From: Bacteroidales bacterium
GTDB taxonomy: Bacteria; Bacteroidota; Bacteroidia; Bacteroidales; F082
Reading direction: 5' to 3'
DNA: 64,000 bases
Assembly (NCBI GenBank): GCA_028704385.1
Contig: JAQVLA010000004.1
Location: 143,993 to 207,992 of the forward strand
The stretch's first letter is position 1; the number at the start of each line of letters is the position of its first letter. The notes below the pieces were generated by a model. That model did no database searches. It had not been told where the DNA came from and saw only the letters and a list, made by a program, of their open reading frames with translations. Position numbers and translations under genes: made by a program. Shown piece by piece: positions 8,372 to 16,676 of the stretch.

Positions 8372-10111
8372 TTAACGATACAAAAAACGGTTGTCGGTAT
8401 TACGCAAGATCTGTTCCTTGTAGCTGTCCGGATAGCCGGGAAATTTTGGTGGCAAGGGATAACCCCAGGGATTTCGCAGAAACTCTCCGTCTTTTTCCTG
8501 TTTCAAATTGCCATCCAAATATTTCACCAGTAAAAACTCACTTAACTTTTGCCAGCGCGAAACGGTCATCTGCGCCATATTGCAAGAGTAATCTGTAAGG
8601 TAGTCAACAGCAAGTGCGGGATCAGAATCGTATAAATTTAGAGCCGCTGCATCTGTGGCGGCCACATAATTAGTGAATTTATTTTCCAGTTCGTTTTGCA
8701 CTTTTTTGATGTCGGGCATCACTCTGTTGTAGAACAAATAAGCAAAATGTGCCACCCGATTAAAAACCCAGAAAGCAGCATCTTTTTCATAACTTAAAAT
8801 ATCGCCAAATCCTTCCTGATACGCCCGCGGAATTCGATTCATGGAAGCATAAAAAGGTACGTAAACCGTTGTGCCGGCATCATCCACTCCAAACCAGTTT
8901 ATGCCGCCTATCTCGTTGGGCAGCCAACTGCGCATCTGCGCGATAAAAGAAAAGCCGGTTTGTTGTGTAACGGTTACCCTTTCATGGAAATAAGTTGAAT
9001 CCTGATGTTCCCAGGTTAACGGACGCCATCGGTATGGCATTCCATAAGGTCCGGCTCCGGCATCTTTTGACATATCTAATTCTGTTCCCTGAAGATAATT
9101 CCTTTTGAACTTCATCAGGTCTTTTACACATATTTTGCGATCTGGTTTGATAAAGAGAGGCATACGCTCGTTGTTCAGATCCATGCCTGTTGCATATTCC
9201 CAATATTGATCCATTTCGCTGTTCACCTGATTGAACATTGCCCAAACCCTTAGCTCGCAAAATCTGGCAGCACCAAACTCAAGCGGGGCATAGCTATCAC
9301 TAAAACTGAATGACTTATCCTCGCCATCATAATATTTTTTTTGCCTGGCAAAATCGATCACATCATGGGCATAAATCACCCTGAGTTCAGGGCTTTCAAG
9401 CTTGTCCCACATTTTATCTGTAATGGAGGTCTTGCCATCTGTCAATGGGAAAGTTGTAATTCGGGCATGATTGGCATGGGCAGAAATATAACCATCCGGA
9501 ATCCTGATAGCTACCCAAACGGCTCCTTTTTGGGTGTTCACTTCTCTTTTTTGTTTTTTATCGTATTTTAATTCAGTTCCTTTTCCAATGATCTCCATGA
9601 TCCATACTTCGTTGGGGTCGCCTATTGAAAAGGACTCACCGCTGCTGGCATAGCCATGTTCTTCAACCAAAGTCCCGATTACCTTGATCGCTTCACGTGC
9701 TGTTTTGGAACGTTGCAAGGCAATAAACATCAAGGCTCCATAATCCATCAGGCCTGTTGAATCCTGGAGTTCCGGACGGCCGTCAAAAGTGGTTTCACCA
9801 ATGGCAACCTGAAATTCATTCATAAAACCAATGGTCTGATAAGTATGCGCAACCTGAGGAATCTCGCCCAGCGGTTCTGCCGTTCCGCGATCGTATATGG
9901 TAAGCATACTACCTTCAGGCCAGTCGGCTCTCGGACTGAAATACAACTCGCCATAGCGAATGTGAGAATCGGCAGCATAACTGATCATAGTGGATCCGTC
10001 TGTGGAGGCTCCTTTTGTGATCAGGTAATTGGTGCAGGCAAACAAAGGATTTTGAAAAAAAACCGCAAGACTTAAAACAAGGAGAAAATAAAGCTTAATT
10101 TTTTGATTCAT
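8372..10111 (-). CDS. C69 family dipeptidase (Ntn hydrolase), exported
   Basis: A 579-residue peptidase of family C69 (PepD type), which hydrolyses dipeptides with an N-terminal nucleophile cysteine. The signal sequence (LVLSLAVFFQNPLFA) ends right before C26-T-N-Y, so cleavage by signal peptidase would itself expose the catalytic cysteine. Typical C69 features follow: GASTDGSTMISYAADSH, then the DYGALMFIALQRSKTAREAI stretch and the ANHARI segment. The frame extends 45 codons upstream; ATG at 10111 fits the signal peptide. It probably works on dipeptides from the S9 peptidase in the periplasm. Convergent with the AbgT transporter. Confidence 0.92.
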   Translation of the reverse strand: MNQKIKLYFLLVLSLAVFFQNPLFACTNYLITKGASTDGSTMISYAADSHIRYGELYFSPRADWPEGSMLTIYDRGTAEPLGEIPQVAHTYQTIGFMNEFQVAIGETTFDGRPELQDSTGLMDYGALMFIALQRSKTAREAIKVIGTLVEEHGYASSGESFSIGDPNEVWIMEIIGKGTELKYDKKQKREVNTQKGAVWVAIRIPDGYISAHANHARITTFPLTDGKTSITDKMWDKLESPELRVIYAHDVIDFARQKKYYDGEDKSFSFSDSYAPLEFGAARFCELRVWAMFNQVNSEMDQYWEYATGMDLNNERMPLFIKPDRKICVKDLMKFKRNYLQGTELDMSKDAGAGPYGMPYRWRPLTWEHQDSTYFHERVTVTQQTGFSFIAQMRSWLPNEIGGINWFGVDDAGTTVYVPFYASMNRIPRAYQEGFGDILSYEKDAAFWVFNRVAHFAYLFYNRVMPDIKKVQNELENKFTNYVAATDAAALNLYDSDPALAVDYLTDYSCNMAQMTVSRWQKLSEFLLVKYLDGNLKQEKDGEFLRNPWGYPLPPKFPGYPDSYKEQILRNTDNRFLYR

Positions 10112-10249
10112 ACTTATTAGGGTTTTTTGTGTTTCTGACTTCTTAAGTTGTTGATTTAAAGTAATTATCTCGCTGTGATAAAAGAATCTGAATCCAAAGG
10201 AATCGTCAAGCTTATTATGCAAATCATGTACTCCTTTTTGACTCACTTT

Positions 10250-10402
10250 TTATAAATTTTGGTGTAAGGCTCTGAGAAGTGTATGGGTAAAGAATGTCAA
10301 AACGCCAATCAGCATTTTGTAGAAGTTAACCTGTATCTTGTCCGGCTTGATCATCCCGAAATTCAGGAAGTTTGTAAGGCTGTTCAGGAGTTTTTCGTCC
10401 AT
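10250..10402 (-). CDS. Small 50-residue hypothetical protein upstream of the C69 dipeptidase
   Basis: An ATG read leftward from 10402 opens a 50-codon frame ending with TAA at 10250: MDEKLLNSLTNFLNFGMIKP, then a hydrophobic stretch (MLIGVLTFF) and a basic end. It starts 22 bases after a TAnnTTTG element (10431-10424), a normal leader length, which supports expression. I do not recognise the family. It could be a membrane-associated small protein or a leader peptide for the dipeptidase 139 bases downstream. Coding status is uncertain. Confidence 0.45.
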   Translation of the reverse strand: MDEKLLNSLTNFLNFGMIKPDKIQVNFYKMLIGVLTFFTHTLLRALHQNL

Positions 10403-10423
10403 GAATTTTGCTAATTAATTGGT

Positions 10424-10431
10424 CAAAAATA
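10424..10431 (-). promoter_or_regulatory. -7 element for the 10402-8372 unit
   Basis: TATTTTTG read leftward, matching TAnnTTTG. A clear -33 TTG is not seen. It would serve the small ORF and possibly the dipeptidase. Confidence 0.4.
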
Positions 10432-10528
10432 CAAGAATTTCTGTTCTTTTCTGACATAATCACGCTCGAACAGCTAAGAGAAATAGCATTGCCTTACTTA
10501 ATTTGTATTTTTGTCCAAAATTCTTTTC

Positions 10529-11032
10529 ATGTCAGCTGATCAACTGGGATTAATCGCATTGGTAATTTTATTTGCCAGTGCCTATGCCTTTAGGAAATGG
10601 TACAAAAACAGGCCAAAAACCTATAAAATTTCGGAGCAATTTGTAGGCGGATGGCAATTTATCATTTTCGACCATAACCCCAGAACTGAAGGATCTGTTA
10701 TAGAATTAAGGTGTGTATCGATAAATGCTTCTGAGCATAAAGATTTTGTTTTTGGCATGGAACTCATTCAAAAAAAGCGTGAATTGCATAAATTGTATTT
10801 AAACGCTTATCCCGAATTGAGATTTGAACAAAAGCCCTTAACTGATCAAAAGGGAGTACGTTTTTTTGTAGAAAAGGCATCGTTATTGCATATTATTCGT
10901 AATGAAGAACTTACTTTGGGTCGTTTTCGTTTCTTCGTAAAAATTGGTGAGTTACAATTGATCAAATCACCAGAGTTTTCGCTTTCGTCCAAGTTCTTGA
11001 TTTTCAAACCCGACACAGGAAAATACAACTGA
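10529..11032 (+). CDS. Hypothetical membrane-anchored protein
   Basis: A 167-residue protein with one N-terminal membrane helix (about residues 6-20, GLIALVILFASAYAF) and a mostly beta-predicted soluble part starting YKISEQFVGGWQFIIFDHNP. No family recognised. An in-frame TTG six codons earlier overlaps the TATTTTTG -7 element at 10506-10513, so the ATG at 10529 must be the start. The soluble part shows no catalytic motif. Possibly involved in the same envelope function as the following kinase, but nothing proves it. Confidence 0.65.
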   Translation: MSADQLGLIALVILFASAYAFRKWYKNRPKTYKISEQFVGGWQFIIFDHNPRTEGSVIELRCVSINASEHKDFVFGMELIQKKRELHKLYLNAYPELRFEQKPLTDQKGVRFFVEKASLLHIIRNEELTLGRFRFFVKIGELQLIKSPEFSLSSKFLIFKPDTGKYN

Positions 11033-11215
11033 TCGAATTTTTAGGCTGACATTAAATCCATTTTCTGGAAAACAATTCCTGAAATTGGAAATTAAATTTC
11101 TGTTTGGATTTATTATTCCTTGAAAAACAACATCATACAGCAGGGTTTAATATGGCACATATTTTGAATATTTAACCGATTGCAGCTCAATTTTTGTTTT
11201 TTTGTCCACAACTTA

Positions 11216-12637
11216 ATGATATTCCTCTATCTGATTCATTTTTGGTACTTGGCAGGTTGGTTTAGAACTGACCTGAGTATTAAGTTGTTGTTGGCGGATG
11301 AACAAGGATCAACTTTCTGGATAATTGGATTATTGTTTGTTGTTTTGCTTGTTATCCTTTTGATTTCGATAATCAATTCCAGAAAACAAACAGCCACCAA
11401 CAAGCGGTTGCTTCATCTGCTCGAACAGCGACATCAGCTTATCAATAACCAAAAAAACGACCTGGAACGCAACCTAAAAGAAATGATCAGGCTGAAGGAG
11501 GAAGCAGAAGCTGCGAATCAAACCAAAACACGTTTTTTGGCTAATATCAGCCATGAAATCAGAACGCCTTTGAATGGAATCATTGGCTTATTGACAATAG
11601 CCCGCAAAATGCCTGTTGCTGATGAGTTGGTTGCCCTGCACAGCGAAATCAATATGTTGAGCCACAACCTGATCAGAATGACCAATGATATGCTTGATTA
11701 TTCCAAACTGGAGTGTAATCTGTTGCAACTGGATCAGCTTAATTTTCATTTTCACAACGAGCTGCACGAGCTTTTAGCAGTTTATCGCAAGGAAACTAGT
11801 GAAAAAGGGTTGGAGTTTACGACGCGTATCGACGAAAACATTCCGGTTTATCTTATTGGAGATATGGCTCGAATCAGGCAAATTGCCGGTAATCTGTTGA
11901 ATAATGCAATAAAATTCACCGATTCCGGCTCGATATTGTTTAGTGCCAGGCTTGTCCAAAAGGATGAAGTTGAGGCATTGATTCAGATGGAGGTCACCGA
12001 TACAGGTATTGGCATTTCGGAAGACCAAAGTGAGAAAATCTGGGGATTATTTCAATCTGGCGATCAAAGTTATACCAGAAAACATGGCGGTGTGGGGCTT
12101 GGACTTACAATTTCGCGTCATCTGGCTGATCTTATGGGAGGTGCAATAGGATTTGAGAGTGAGCAGAGCAGGGGAGCCAGGTTTTGGTTTACAGTAAAGC
12201 TGCCCATCGGTACTGAACCGGGCTTTGTTGAAGAGAGCCATATCCGAAAAATTCTCCTTGTTGAGGATAATCTTATTAATCAGAAAGTTTCGCTCCAAAG
12301 TTTGCATGGAATGGGATTTGAAGTTGATTTGGCCGTCAATGGAAAGGAAGCCATCGAAAAATTCAAACAGAATCCTTACGATCTCATTTTGATGGATATC
12401 CAAATGCCGGTGATGGATGGCATTACGGCAACCAGAAAGATCAGACAGCTGGAGCAGGATATTAAAACTGAAAAGCCAGTTCAGATCATTGCCATCACGG
12501 CTAACTCTTTGAAAGACGACCGTCAAAAATGCCTCGAAGCCGGGATGAATGAATACATAAGCAAACCCTTCAACCTCGAAAAATTTCCTTTGATTATCTC
12601 ACAGATTGGAAACCGCAACGGCAAAAAGGTAGTTTAA
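11216..12637 (+). CDS. Hybrid sensor histidine kinase/response regulator
   Basis: A 473-residue membrane kinase with an attached receiver. Residues 1-14 and 34-53 are hydrophobic helices with only about 20 residues between, so there is no real extracellular sensor. A coiled coil (60-100) leads to HisKA with the H-box [12 protein letters not shown] (H113). The HATPase_c domain shows [10 protein letters not shown] (N box), DTGIGI (G1) and GVGLGL (G2). The receiver begins ILLVEDN and has the phospho-acceptor D394 (MDIQMP) and the conserved lysine in ISKPF. There is no output domain or HPt, so phosphate must pass to a separate protein. Start: ATG at 11216, with an alternative TTG at 11180. Confidence 0.92.
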   Translation: MIFLYLIHFWYLAGWFRTDLSIKLLLADEQGSTFWIIGLLFVVLLVILLISIINSRKQTATNKRLLHLLEQRHQLINNQKNDLERNLKEMIRLKEEAEAANQTKTRFLANISHEIRTPLNGIIGLLTIARKMPVADELVALHSEINMLSHNLIRMTNDMLDYSKLECNLLQLDQLNFHFHNELHELLAVYRKETSEKGLEFTTRIDENIPVYLIGDMARIRQIAGNLLNNAIKFTDSGSILFSARLVQKDEVEALIQMEVTDTGIGISEDQSEKIWGLFQSGDQSYTRKHGGVGLGLTISRHLADLMGGAIGFESEQSRGARFWFTVKLPIGTEPGFVEESHIRKILLVEDNLINQKVSLQSLHGMGFEVDLAVNGKEAIEKFKQNPYDLILMDIQMPVMDGITATRKIRQLEQDIKTEKPVQIIAITANSLKDDRQKCLEAGMNEYISKPFNLEKFPLIISQIGNRNGKKVV

Positions 12638-12644
12638 AAAATCA

Positions 12645-13055
12645 TTAGAAAGATTTGAAAATCCTGGCTTGCGATATGCCCGGTGCAGATAGTTGGAGAT
12701 CCAGAAAATATCCAAAAGGCGTTTGATCACATTGCCAGTCAGCCTTGTGCATGCGCTGCTGCGAACGGTTGAAAAGCTCATGTGTAAATTCCGGACTAGT
12801 CTTACTTTCCGAAAGATGCGCAAAAGAATGTAAAATTACATGTCGGCAGTTGTTCTTGCGGGCTCCCCATTTAACAACATTTAATAATTTATCCTCAGTT
12901 CCTTTGGGGTCTAGTTCGTCTTTATCCTCGGCCTGAATAAAGGCAACCAGCACATTTTGAAAACTTTCAGACGATTCAACTTCGGGGGCTGAATCCAGAT
13001 TTTTTATCGCCGGACGATACGAAAAAGAATAACAAAACATCATCAACACCTTCAT
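12645..13055 (-). CDS. Stand-alone threonyl-tRNA synthetase editing domain protein (archaeal type)
   Basis: This 136-residue protein resembles the N-terminal editing domain of archaeal ThrRS (tRNA-Thr_ED family, D-aminoacyl-tRNA deacylase fold), which hydrolyses Ser-tRNA(Thr). Matching blocks: MKVLMMFCYSFSY at the start, NVLVAFIQAE, SFAHLSE, and TPFGYFLDLQLSAPG near the end, in the same order and spacing as the archaeal domain. No synthetase or tRNA-binding domain is attached, so it would act in trans. The frame is open 55 codons upstream; ATG at 13055 is chosen, with TACTTTTG (13085-13078 leftward) as a plausible -7 element. Convergent with the kinase gene. Family call from memory of the archaeal sequence. 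Confidence 0.72.
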   Translation of the reverse strand: MKVLMMFCYSFSYRPAIKNLDSAPEVESSESFQNVLVAFIQAEDKDELDPKGTEDKLLNVVKWGARKNNCRHVILHSFAHLSESKTSPEFTHELFNRSQQRMHKADWQCDQTPFGYFLDLQLSAPGISQARIFKSF

Positions 13056-13144
13056 TTCCCTTTTTTTTATTGAAGCACAAAAGTATAAAATTGTAATGAA
13101 TCGGATTTTAAATATCAAAACTGGCATGGCTGCCGAAAGCATCT

Positions 13145-13152
13145 TAACTTTG
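13145..13152 (+). promoter_or_regulatory. -7 element of rarA
   Basis: TAACTTTG matches TAnnTTTG, 20 bases before the rarA ATG. Confidence 0.5.
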
Positions 13153-13171
13153 TGGCAATAAAAAAAGGCTG

Positions 13172-14458
13172 ATGAACAAATCTTCGCAACCACTTGCCGA
13201 GTTATTGCGCCCACAAACACTGGATGAATATATAGGTCAGGAACATCTTGTTGGTGAAGGTGCTATTCTGCGCCGAGCTTTGGAAAGCGGACGTATTCCT
13301 TCGATGATTTTCTGGGGGCCTCCCGGCGTGGGTAAAACAACGCTTGCACATATCATTGCCAAAAAAACCGACAGACAGTTTTTCGTGCTGAGTGCCGTAA
13401 GTTCTGGGGTAAAAGATGTGCGCGATGTAATCGAAAGGGCCAGGATGCTGGCAAAACCACCGATACTTTTCATTGATGAAATTCATCGGTTTAGTAAATC
13501 ACAACAGGATTCCTTGCTTGCTGCTGTCGAAAAAGGTTTGGTTACTTTGATTGGAGCTACAACCGAAAACCCATCTTTTGAGGTGATTGCCCCGCTTTTG
13601 AGCCGTTCGCAGGTTTATGTACTCAAATCTCTGGAAAAGAAACATTTACTTAAATTACTCGATAATGCTTTGATCACCCTTGAAAAAGATTATGAACGCA
13701 AAATACAACTCAAGGAAATAGGCGCCTTGCTCCAAATAAGTGGTGGCGATGCGCGTAAATTATTGAATGCTATAGAATTGGTTGTAGATGTTTTGGCAGA
13801 AGAAAGTCAGGGAAAAGCAGATTTGATCATCAGCGATGCAGATGCAAAACGTTGCATTCAGAACAACCTGGTAAAATATGATAAAAAAGGTGAGATGCAT
13901 TATGATGTCATCTCTGCTTTTATCAAATCCATGCGCGGCAGCGACCCCAATGCTGCTGTTTACTATCTGGCGCGAATGATTGAGGCTGGTGAGGATCCGC
14001 TGTTCATTGCCCGTCGCATGTTGATTTTGGCTTCCGAAGATATCGGTAATGCCAATCCAAATGCTTTGCTGTTAGCAAATAGTTGCTTTGAAGCGGTGCA
14101 AAAAATTGGTTTTCCGGAAAGCAGGATTATTTTGTCGCAGACTGCTGTTTATCTGGCTTGTTCAGTCAAAAGTAATGCCTCTTATATGGCCATTAACAAA
14201 GCCCAGGAAATTGTCCGAAAAACAGGAGATCTATCTGTGCCCTTGCCTCTGCGCAATGCGCCTACAAAGTTGATGGAAGAGCTTGGCTATGGTGCTGAGT
14301 ATAAATATGCCCATGATTTTCCGGGGAATTTTACCGAGCAGGAATTTTTGCCTGATGAGATCAGTAAAACAGTAGTATATGATCCCGGAAAAAATCCCAG
14401 GGAAGAAGAAATGCGCCGAAACCTTCGTAATTTATGGAAAGAGCGATATGGTTATTAG
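13172..14458 (+). CDS. rarA: Replication-associated recombination protein A (RarA/MgsA AAA ATPase)
   Basis: A 428-residue AAA+ ATPase of the RarA/WRNIP1 family that acts at stalled forks. It starts with the family opening (PLAELLRPQTLDEYIGQEHL); Walker A is GPPGVGKTT at residues 49-57, Walker B ILFIDEIHRF, sensor 1 GATTENPSF. The C-terminal tetramerisation region carries MRGSDPNAAVYYLARM and ASEDIGNANPNAL, both diagnostic. Full length. Diverges from the editing-domain gene upstream; SDR gene follows after 64 bases. Confidence 0.97.
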   Translation: MNKSSQPLAELLRPQTLDEYIGQEHLVGEGAILRRALESGRIPSMIFWGPPGVGKTTLAHIIAKKTDRQFFVLSAVSSGVKDVRDVIERARMLAKPPILFIDEIHRFSKSQQDSLLAAVEKGLVTLIGATTENPSFEVIAPLLSRSQVYVLKSLEKKHLLKLLDNALITLEKDYERKIQLKEIGALLQISGGDARKLLNAIELVVDVLAEESQGKADLIISDADAKRCIQNNLVKYDKKGEMHYDVISAFIKSMRGSDPNAAVYYLARMIEAGEDPLFIARRMLILASEDIGNANPNALLLANSCFEAVQKIGFPESRIILSQTAVYLACSVKSNASYMAINKAQEIVRKTGDLSVPLPLRNAPTKLMEELGYGAEYKYAHDFPGNFTEQEFLPDEISKTVVYDPGKNPREEEMRRNLRNLWKERYGY

Positions 14459-14522
14459 TGACAATTGAGTGAAACCATTTGCTTTTACACTTGTTTAGCA
14501 TTCAAACCCTAAAAGAAATAAT

Positions 14523-15269
14523 ATGATTTTAAAAGACAAAGTTGTTGTGATTACCGGTGCTTCAAGTGGTATCGGAGCAGCCACGGCTCGCAAACTTGCC
14601 GCTGATGGTGCACGTTTGGTATTAATAGCCCGTCGCGAAGAACGCCTCCAGGAACTGGCTCAGGAATTGATGGATGCCTATCAAACAGAATCGATGGTAA
14701 TCAAACTGGACATCACCGAACGAGAATCAGTACTTAGTGCTTTCAAAGAAATTTCGGAAAGTTATGGACGGATTGATGTTTTGGTCAACAATGCCGGATT
14801 GATGCCTGTTTCGTATATGGACAAGTTGAAGATTGACGAATGGGAGCGTATGATTGATGTGAATCTGAAAGGTCTGCTGTATTGCATTGCCGGTGTGCTT
14901 CCCGTGATGAAAAATCAGGGTGGCGGGCATATTATTAATATTTCTTCTGTGGCAGGGCGTAAGGTTTGGCCTGGGTTTGCAGTTTATAACGCAACAAAGT
15001 TTGCGGTTACTGCTCTCTCTGAGGCCATGCGCATGGAGCTCACGCCCTCTATGAATATTAAGGTTACGGCAATCGAACCCGGAGCTGTGGCAACCGAACT
15101 TACACAAACCATTACCGATCAGGATATTTTGGAAAGTTTTAGCAAAAGAGGTGGTGATATGGTTCCGCTGGCAGCAGAAGATATTGCCAATGCTATCTAT
15201 TATGCACTCACACAGCCGGATGAAGTGATGGTAGGAGAGGTGTTGGTGATGCCTCGCAGGCAGATGTAA
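14523..15269 (+). CDS. SDR family NAD(P)-dependent oxidoreductase
   Basis: A 248-residue classical short-chain dehydrogenase. The cofactor loop TGASSGIG is at residues 11-18, NNAG follows at about residue 90, and the catalytic Ser (NISSVAG) and Tyr-x-x-x-Lys (YNATK) pair is intact. An arginine pair (RREER) after beta-2 suggests NADP preference. It resembles serine/3-hydroxy acid dehydrogenase-like SDRs, but the substrate is unknown. The gene stands 64 bases after rarA and may be read through from it. Confidence 0.92.
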   Translation: MILKDKVVVITGASSGIGAATARKLAADGARLVLIARREERLQELAQELMDAYQTESMVIKLDITERESVLSAFKEISESYGRIDVLVNNAGLMPVSYMDKLKIDEWERMIDVNLKGLLYCIAGVLPVMKNQGGGHIINISSVAGRKVWPGFAVYNATKFAVTALSEAMRMELTPSMNIKVTAIEPGAVATELTQTITDQDILESFSKRGGDMVPLAAEDIANAIYYALTQPDEVMVGEVLVMPRRQM

Positions 15270-15344
15270 GAGTCAGTTAATCAATAGTTTATAATGAAGT
15301 GATCAGAATAATTATTTTCTGGTCACTTTTTTTTGTTGAATAAT

Positions 15345-15393
15345 TTGGATTAATGAACATATGTTCATTATTTTTGCAAACGAACATATGCTC
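15345..15393 (+). promoter_or_regulatory. Promoter and double palindromic operator of the DUF134 operon
   Basis: A perfect 20-base palindrome (TAATGAACAT/ATGTTCATTA, 15351-15370) sits between TTG (15345-15347) and the -7 element TATTTTTG (15369-15376). A second, near-identical core GAACATATGCTC (15382-15393) covers the expected transcription start, 27 bases further on. This is the geometry of a repressor site; the obvious candidate is the DUF134 protein encoded immediately downstream. Confidence 0.65.
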
Positions 15394-15398
15394 ATAAT

Positions 15399-15842
15399 AT
15401 GCCACGATTTAAAACCCCCCGTAAACTTACTGCAATGCCTGCCGTAAAAGGTTTCAGGCCATACGGACCTGAGTTGGATAAAAATGCAGAAGCCGTTGTT
15501 TTGCACTTCGAGGAGTATGAAGCCTTTAAAATGTGCGATTACGACAACCTCAATCATCTGGCGGCGGCCAAACTGATGCAGGTTTCACGTCCAACCTTTA
15601 CCCGTATTTATGCTTCAGCACGTAATAAAATTGCCCGATCGATGGCTGAAGGAAGACCTTTGGTGATTAAAGGTGGAGAGGTGTATTTCGAAAGTAACTG
15701 GCTCCAGTGTTTGTTATGTGGAAGTTATTTCAATCAGCCACATCCTGAGGAAGTTGCAACGGATTGTCCGCTTTGTGGACATCCCCAAATCCAGCAGATT
15801 GAACAGCTTGATTTTCCAAACCTGCAAAATAATAGTTTATGA
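15399..15842 (+). CDS. DUF134 family predicted DNA-binding protein
   Basis: A 147-residue protein of the DUF134 family. Residues 15-30 carry the signature KGFRPYGPEL; residues 45-90 form a sigma-70 region 4-like helix-turn-helix (NLNHLAAAKLMQVSRPTFTRI). The C-terminus is a zinc ribbon, CLLCG...CPLCG. Such proteins usually sit in front of NifX-like and small DUF5320 genes, as here. The start is ATG 15399, just after two operator palindromes that probably bind this protein itself. It overlaps the next gene by four bases (ATGA), so they are translationally coupled. Cellular role is not known. Confidence 0.88.
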   Translation: MPRFKTPRKLTAMPAVKGFRPYGPELDKNAEAVVLHFEEYEAFKMCDYDNLNHLAAAKLMQVSRPTFTRIYASARNKIARSMAEGRPLVIKGGEVYFESNWLQCLLCGSYFNQPHPEEVATDCPLCGHPQIQQIEQLDFPNLQNNSL

Positions 15843-16174
15843 AAGTGGCCATAGCTTCAAAAGGAAATTCGCTGGATCACTTGATTGATCTTCAATTCGG
15901 ACATTGTGCCTTTTTTGTGATTTATGACAAGGAAACCAACGAATTGCAAATCAGGTCGAACCCTTTCAAAGAAGCTACTGAACAGGCTGGTATCAGTGCT
16001 GTGAAATGGCTGGCTTCCGAAGGGGTAAAATCTTTGGTGGCAGGTGATTTTGGGCCAAAAATTCAGCCGCTGCTGGATCAGATGCGTATCCAACTGATTG
16101 TGATTCGAAAGCCCGAAACAAGCATACAACAAATTATAAACCTTTTAAAACAAACACATCATGCCAAAGCTTGA
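15839..16174 (+). CDS. NifX/NifB-C family (dinitrogenase iron-molybdenum cofactor biosynthesis-like) protein
   Basis: A 111-residue protein of the NifX-like ribonuclease-H-like fold that in characterised members holds Fe-S or Fe-Mo cofactor precursors. It has the family start MKVAIASKG, the FGHCAFFVIYD strand with a possible metal-ligand His-Cys, and the glycine motif VAGDFGPK. No nif genes are nearby, so a role in nitrogen fixation is unlikely; these paralogues are common in anaerobes with unknown function. Coupled to DUF134 upstream and overlapping the next start by 14 bases. Confidence 0.85.
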   Translation: MKVAIASKGNSLDHLIDLQFGHCAFFVIYDKETNELQIRSNPFKEATEQAGISAVKWLASEGVKSLVAGDFGPKIQPLLDQMRIQLIVIRKPETSIQQIINLLKQTHHAKA

Positions 16175-16352
16175 TCGTACTGGTCCTGAGGGCAAAGGGC
16201 CAAAAACAGGAAGAGGCCTCGGAAAGGGAAGGGAAGTGGATGGTGACGAACTACTCGAGAAACTTGGAAAAGGACTCGGGAAACGCCGTCACAGTGATTG
16301 TGCTGAAGGCGAAGGAAAAGGAAAAAGACTTAATTACAATAAACCTAAATAA
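16161..16352 (+). CDS. DUF5320-like small protein (first copy)
   Basis: A 63-residue basic protein, MPKLDRTGPEGKGPKTGRGL, sharing the DxTGPEGKGPxTG opening with the gene that follows. This is the signature of the DUF5320 family. The rest is charged and glycine-rich (GLGKGREV, GEGKGKRL) with a single Cys. It overlaps the NifX-like gene by 14 bases. Function unknown; in anaerobes these small proteins accompany NifX-like genes. Confidence 0.75.
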   Translation: MPKLDRTGPEGKGPKTGRGLGKGREVDGDELLEKLGKGLGKRRHSDCAEGEGKGKRLNYNKPK

Positions 16353-16353
16353 A

Positions 16354-16365
16354 TAAGGAGGTTAT
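16354..16365 (+). promoter_or_regulatory. Extended Shine-Dalgarno of the second DUF5320 gene
   Basis: TAAGGAGGTTAT lies just before the ATG at 16367, and together with the following C it matches the full 16S anti-Shine-Dalgarno complement (AAGGAGGTGATC) at all but one position. Most starts in this window have no such site. Confidence 0.75.
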
Positions 16366-16366
16366 C

Positions 16367-16609
16367 ATGCCAGGATTTGATCAAACAGGACCCGAGGGTA
16401 AAGGCCCTCAAACAGGTGGTCAAAGAGGTCGTTGCGGAAATGAGCAAGGCCTGCGTAATCGCCGTAATGCATTCAGAAGAGGATGGTTCGGCAATTCGAA
16501 ACAATCCGATGATCCTAATCAGCTTCCATTCCGTGGCGGAGGAAGAGATTTCGGACAGCGCTTTGGCGGCCGAGGCCGTGGTCAGCGGTTCAGAGGAGGT
16601 CAGGATTAA
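16367..16609 (+). CDS. DUF5320-like small protein (second copy), Arg/Gly-rich
   Basis: An 80-residue protein beginning MPGFDQTGPEGKGPQTGG, the DUF5320 signature, then RGRCGNEQG and an RGG-like C-terminus (GQRFGGRGRGQRF). Such tails often bind nucleic acid, but nothing here shows it. It is 14 bases after the first copy and has the strongest Shine-Dalgarno of the window, which suggests it is made in more copies than its neighbours. Function unknown. Confidence 0.78.
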   Translation: MPGFDQTGPEGKGPQTGGQRGRCGNEQGLRNRRNAFRRGWFGNSKQSDDPNQLPFRGGGRDFGQRFGGRGRGQRFRGGQD

Positions 16610-16676
16610 TTTTTAAAACGTCATTTCTTTAGATGAGAATTGACTGAATAAATACCATAAACCCAAATTAAAACAG

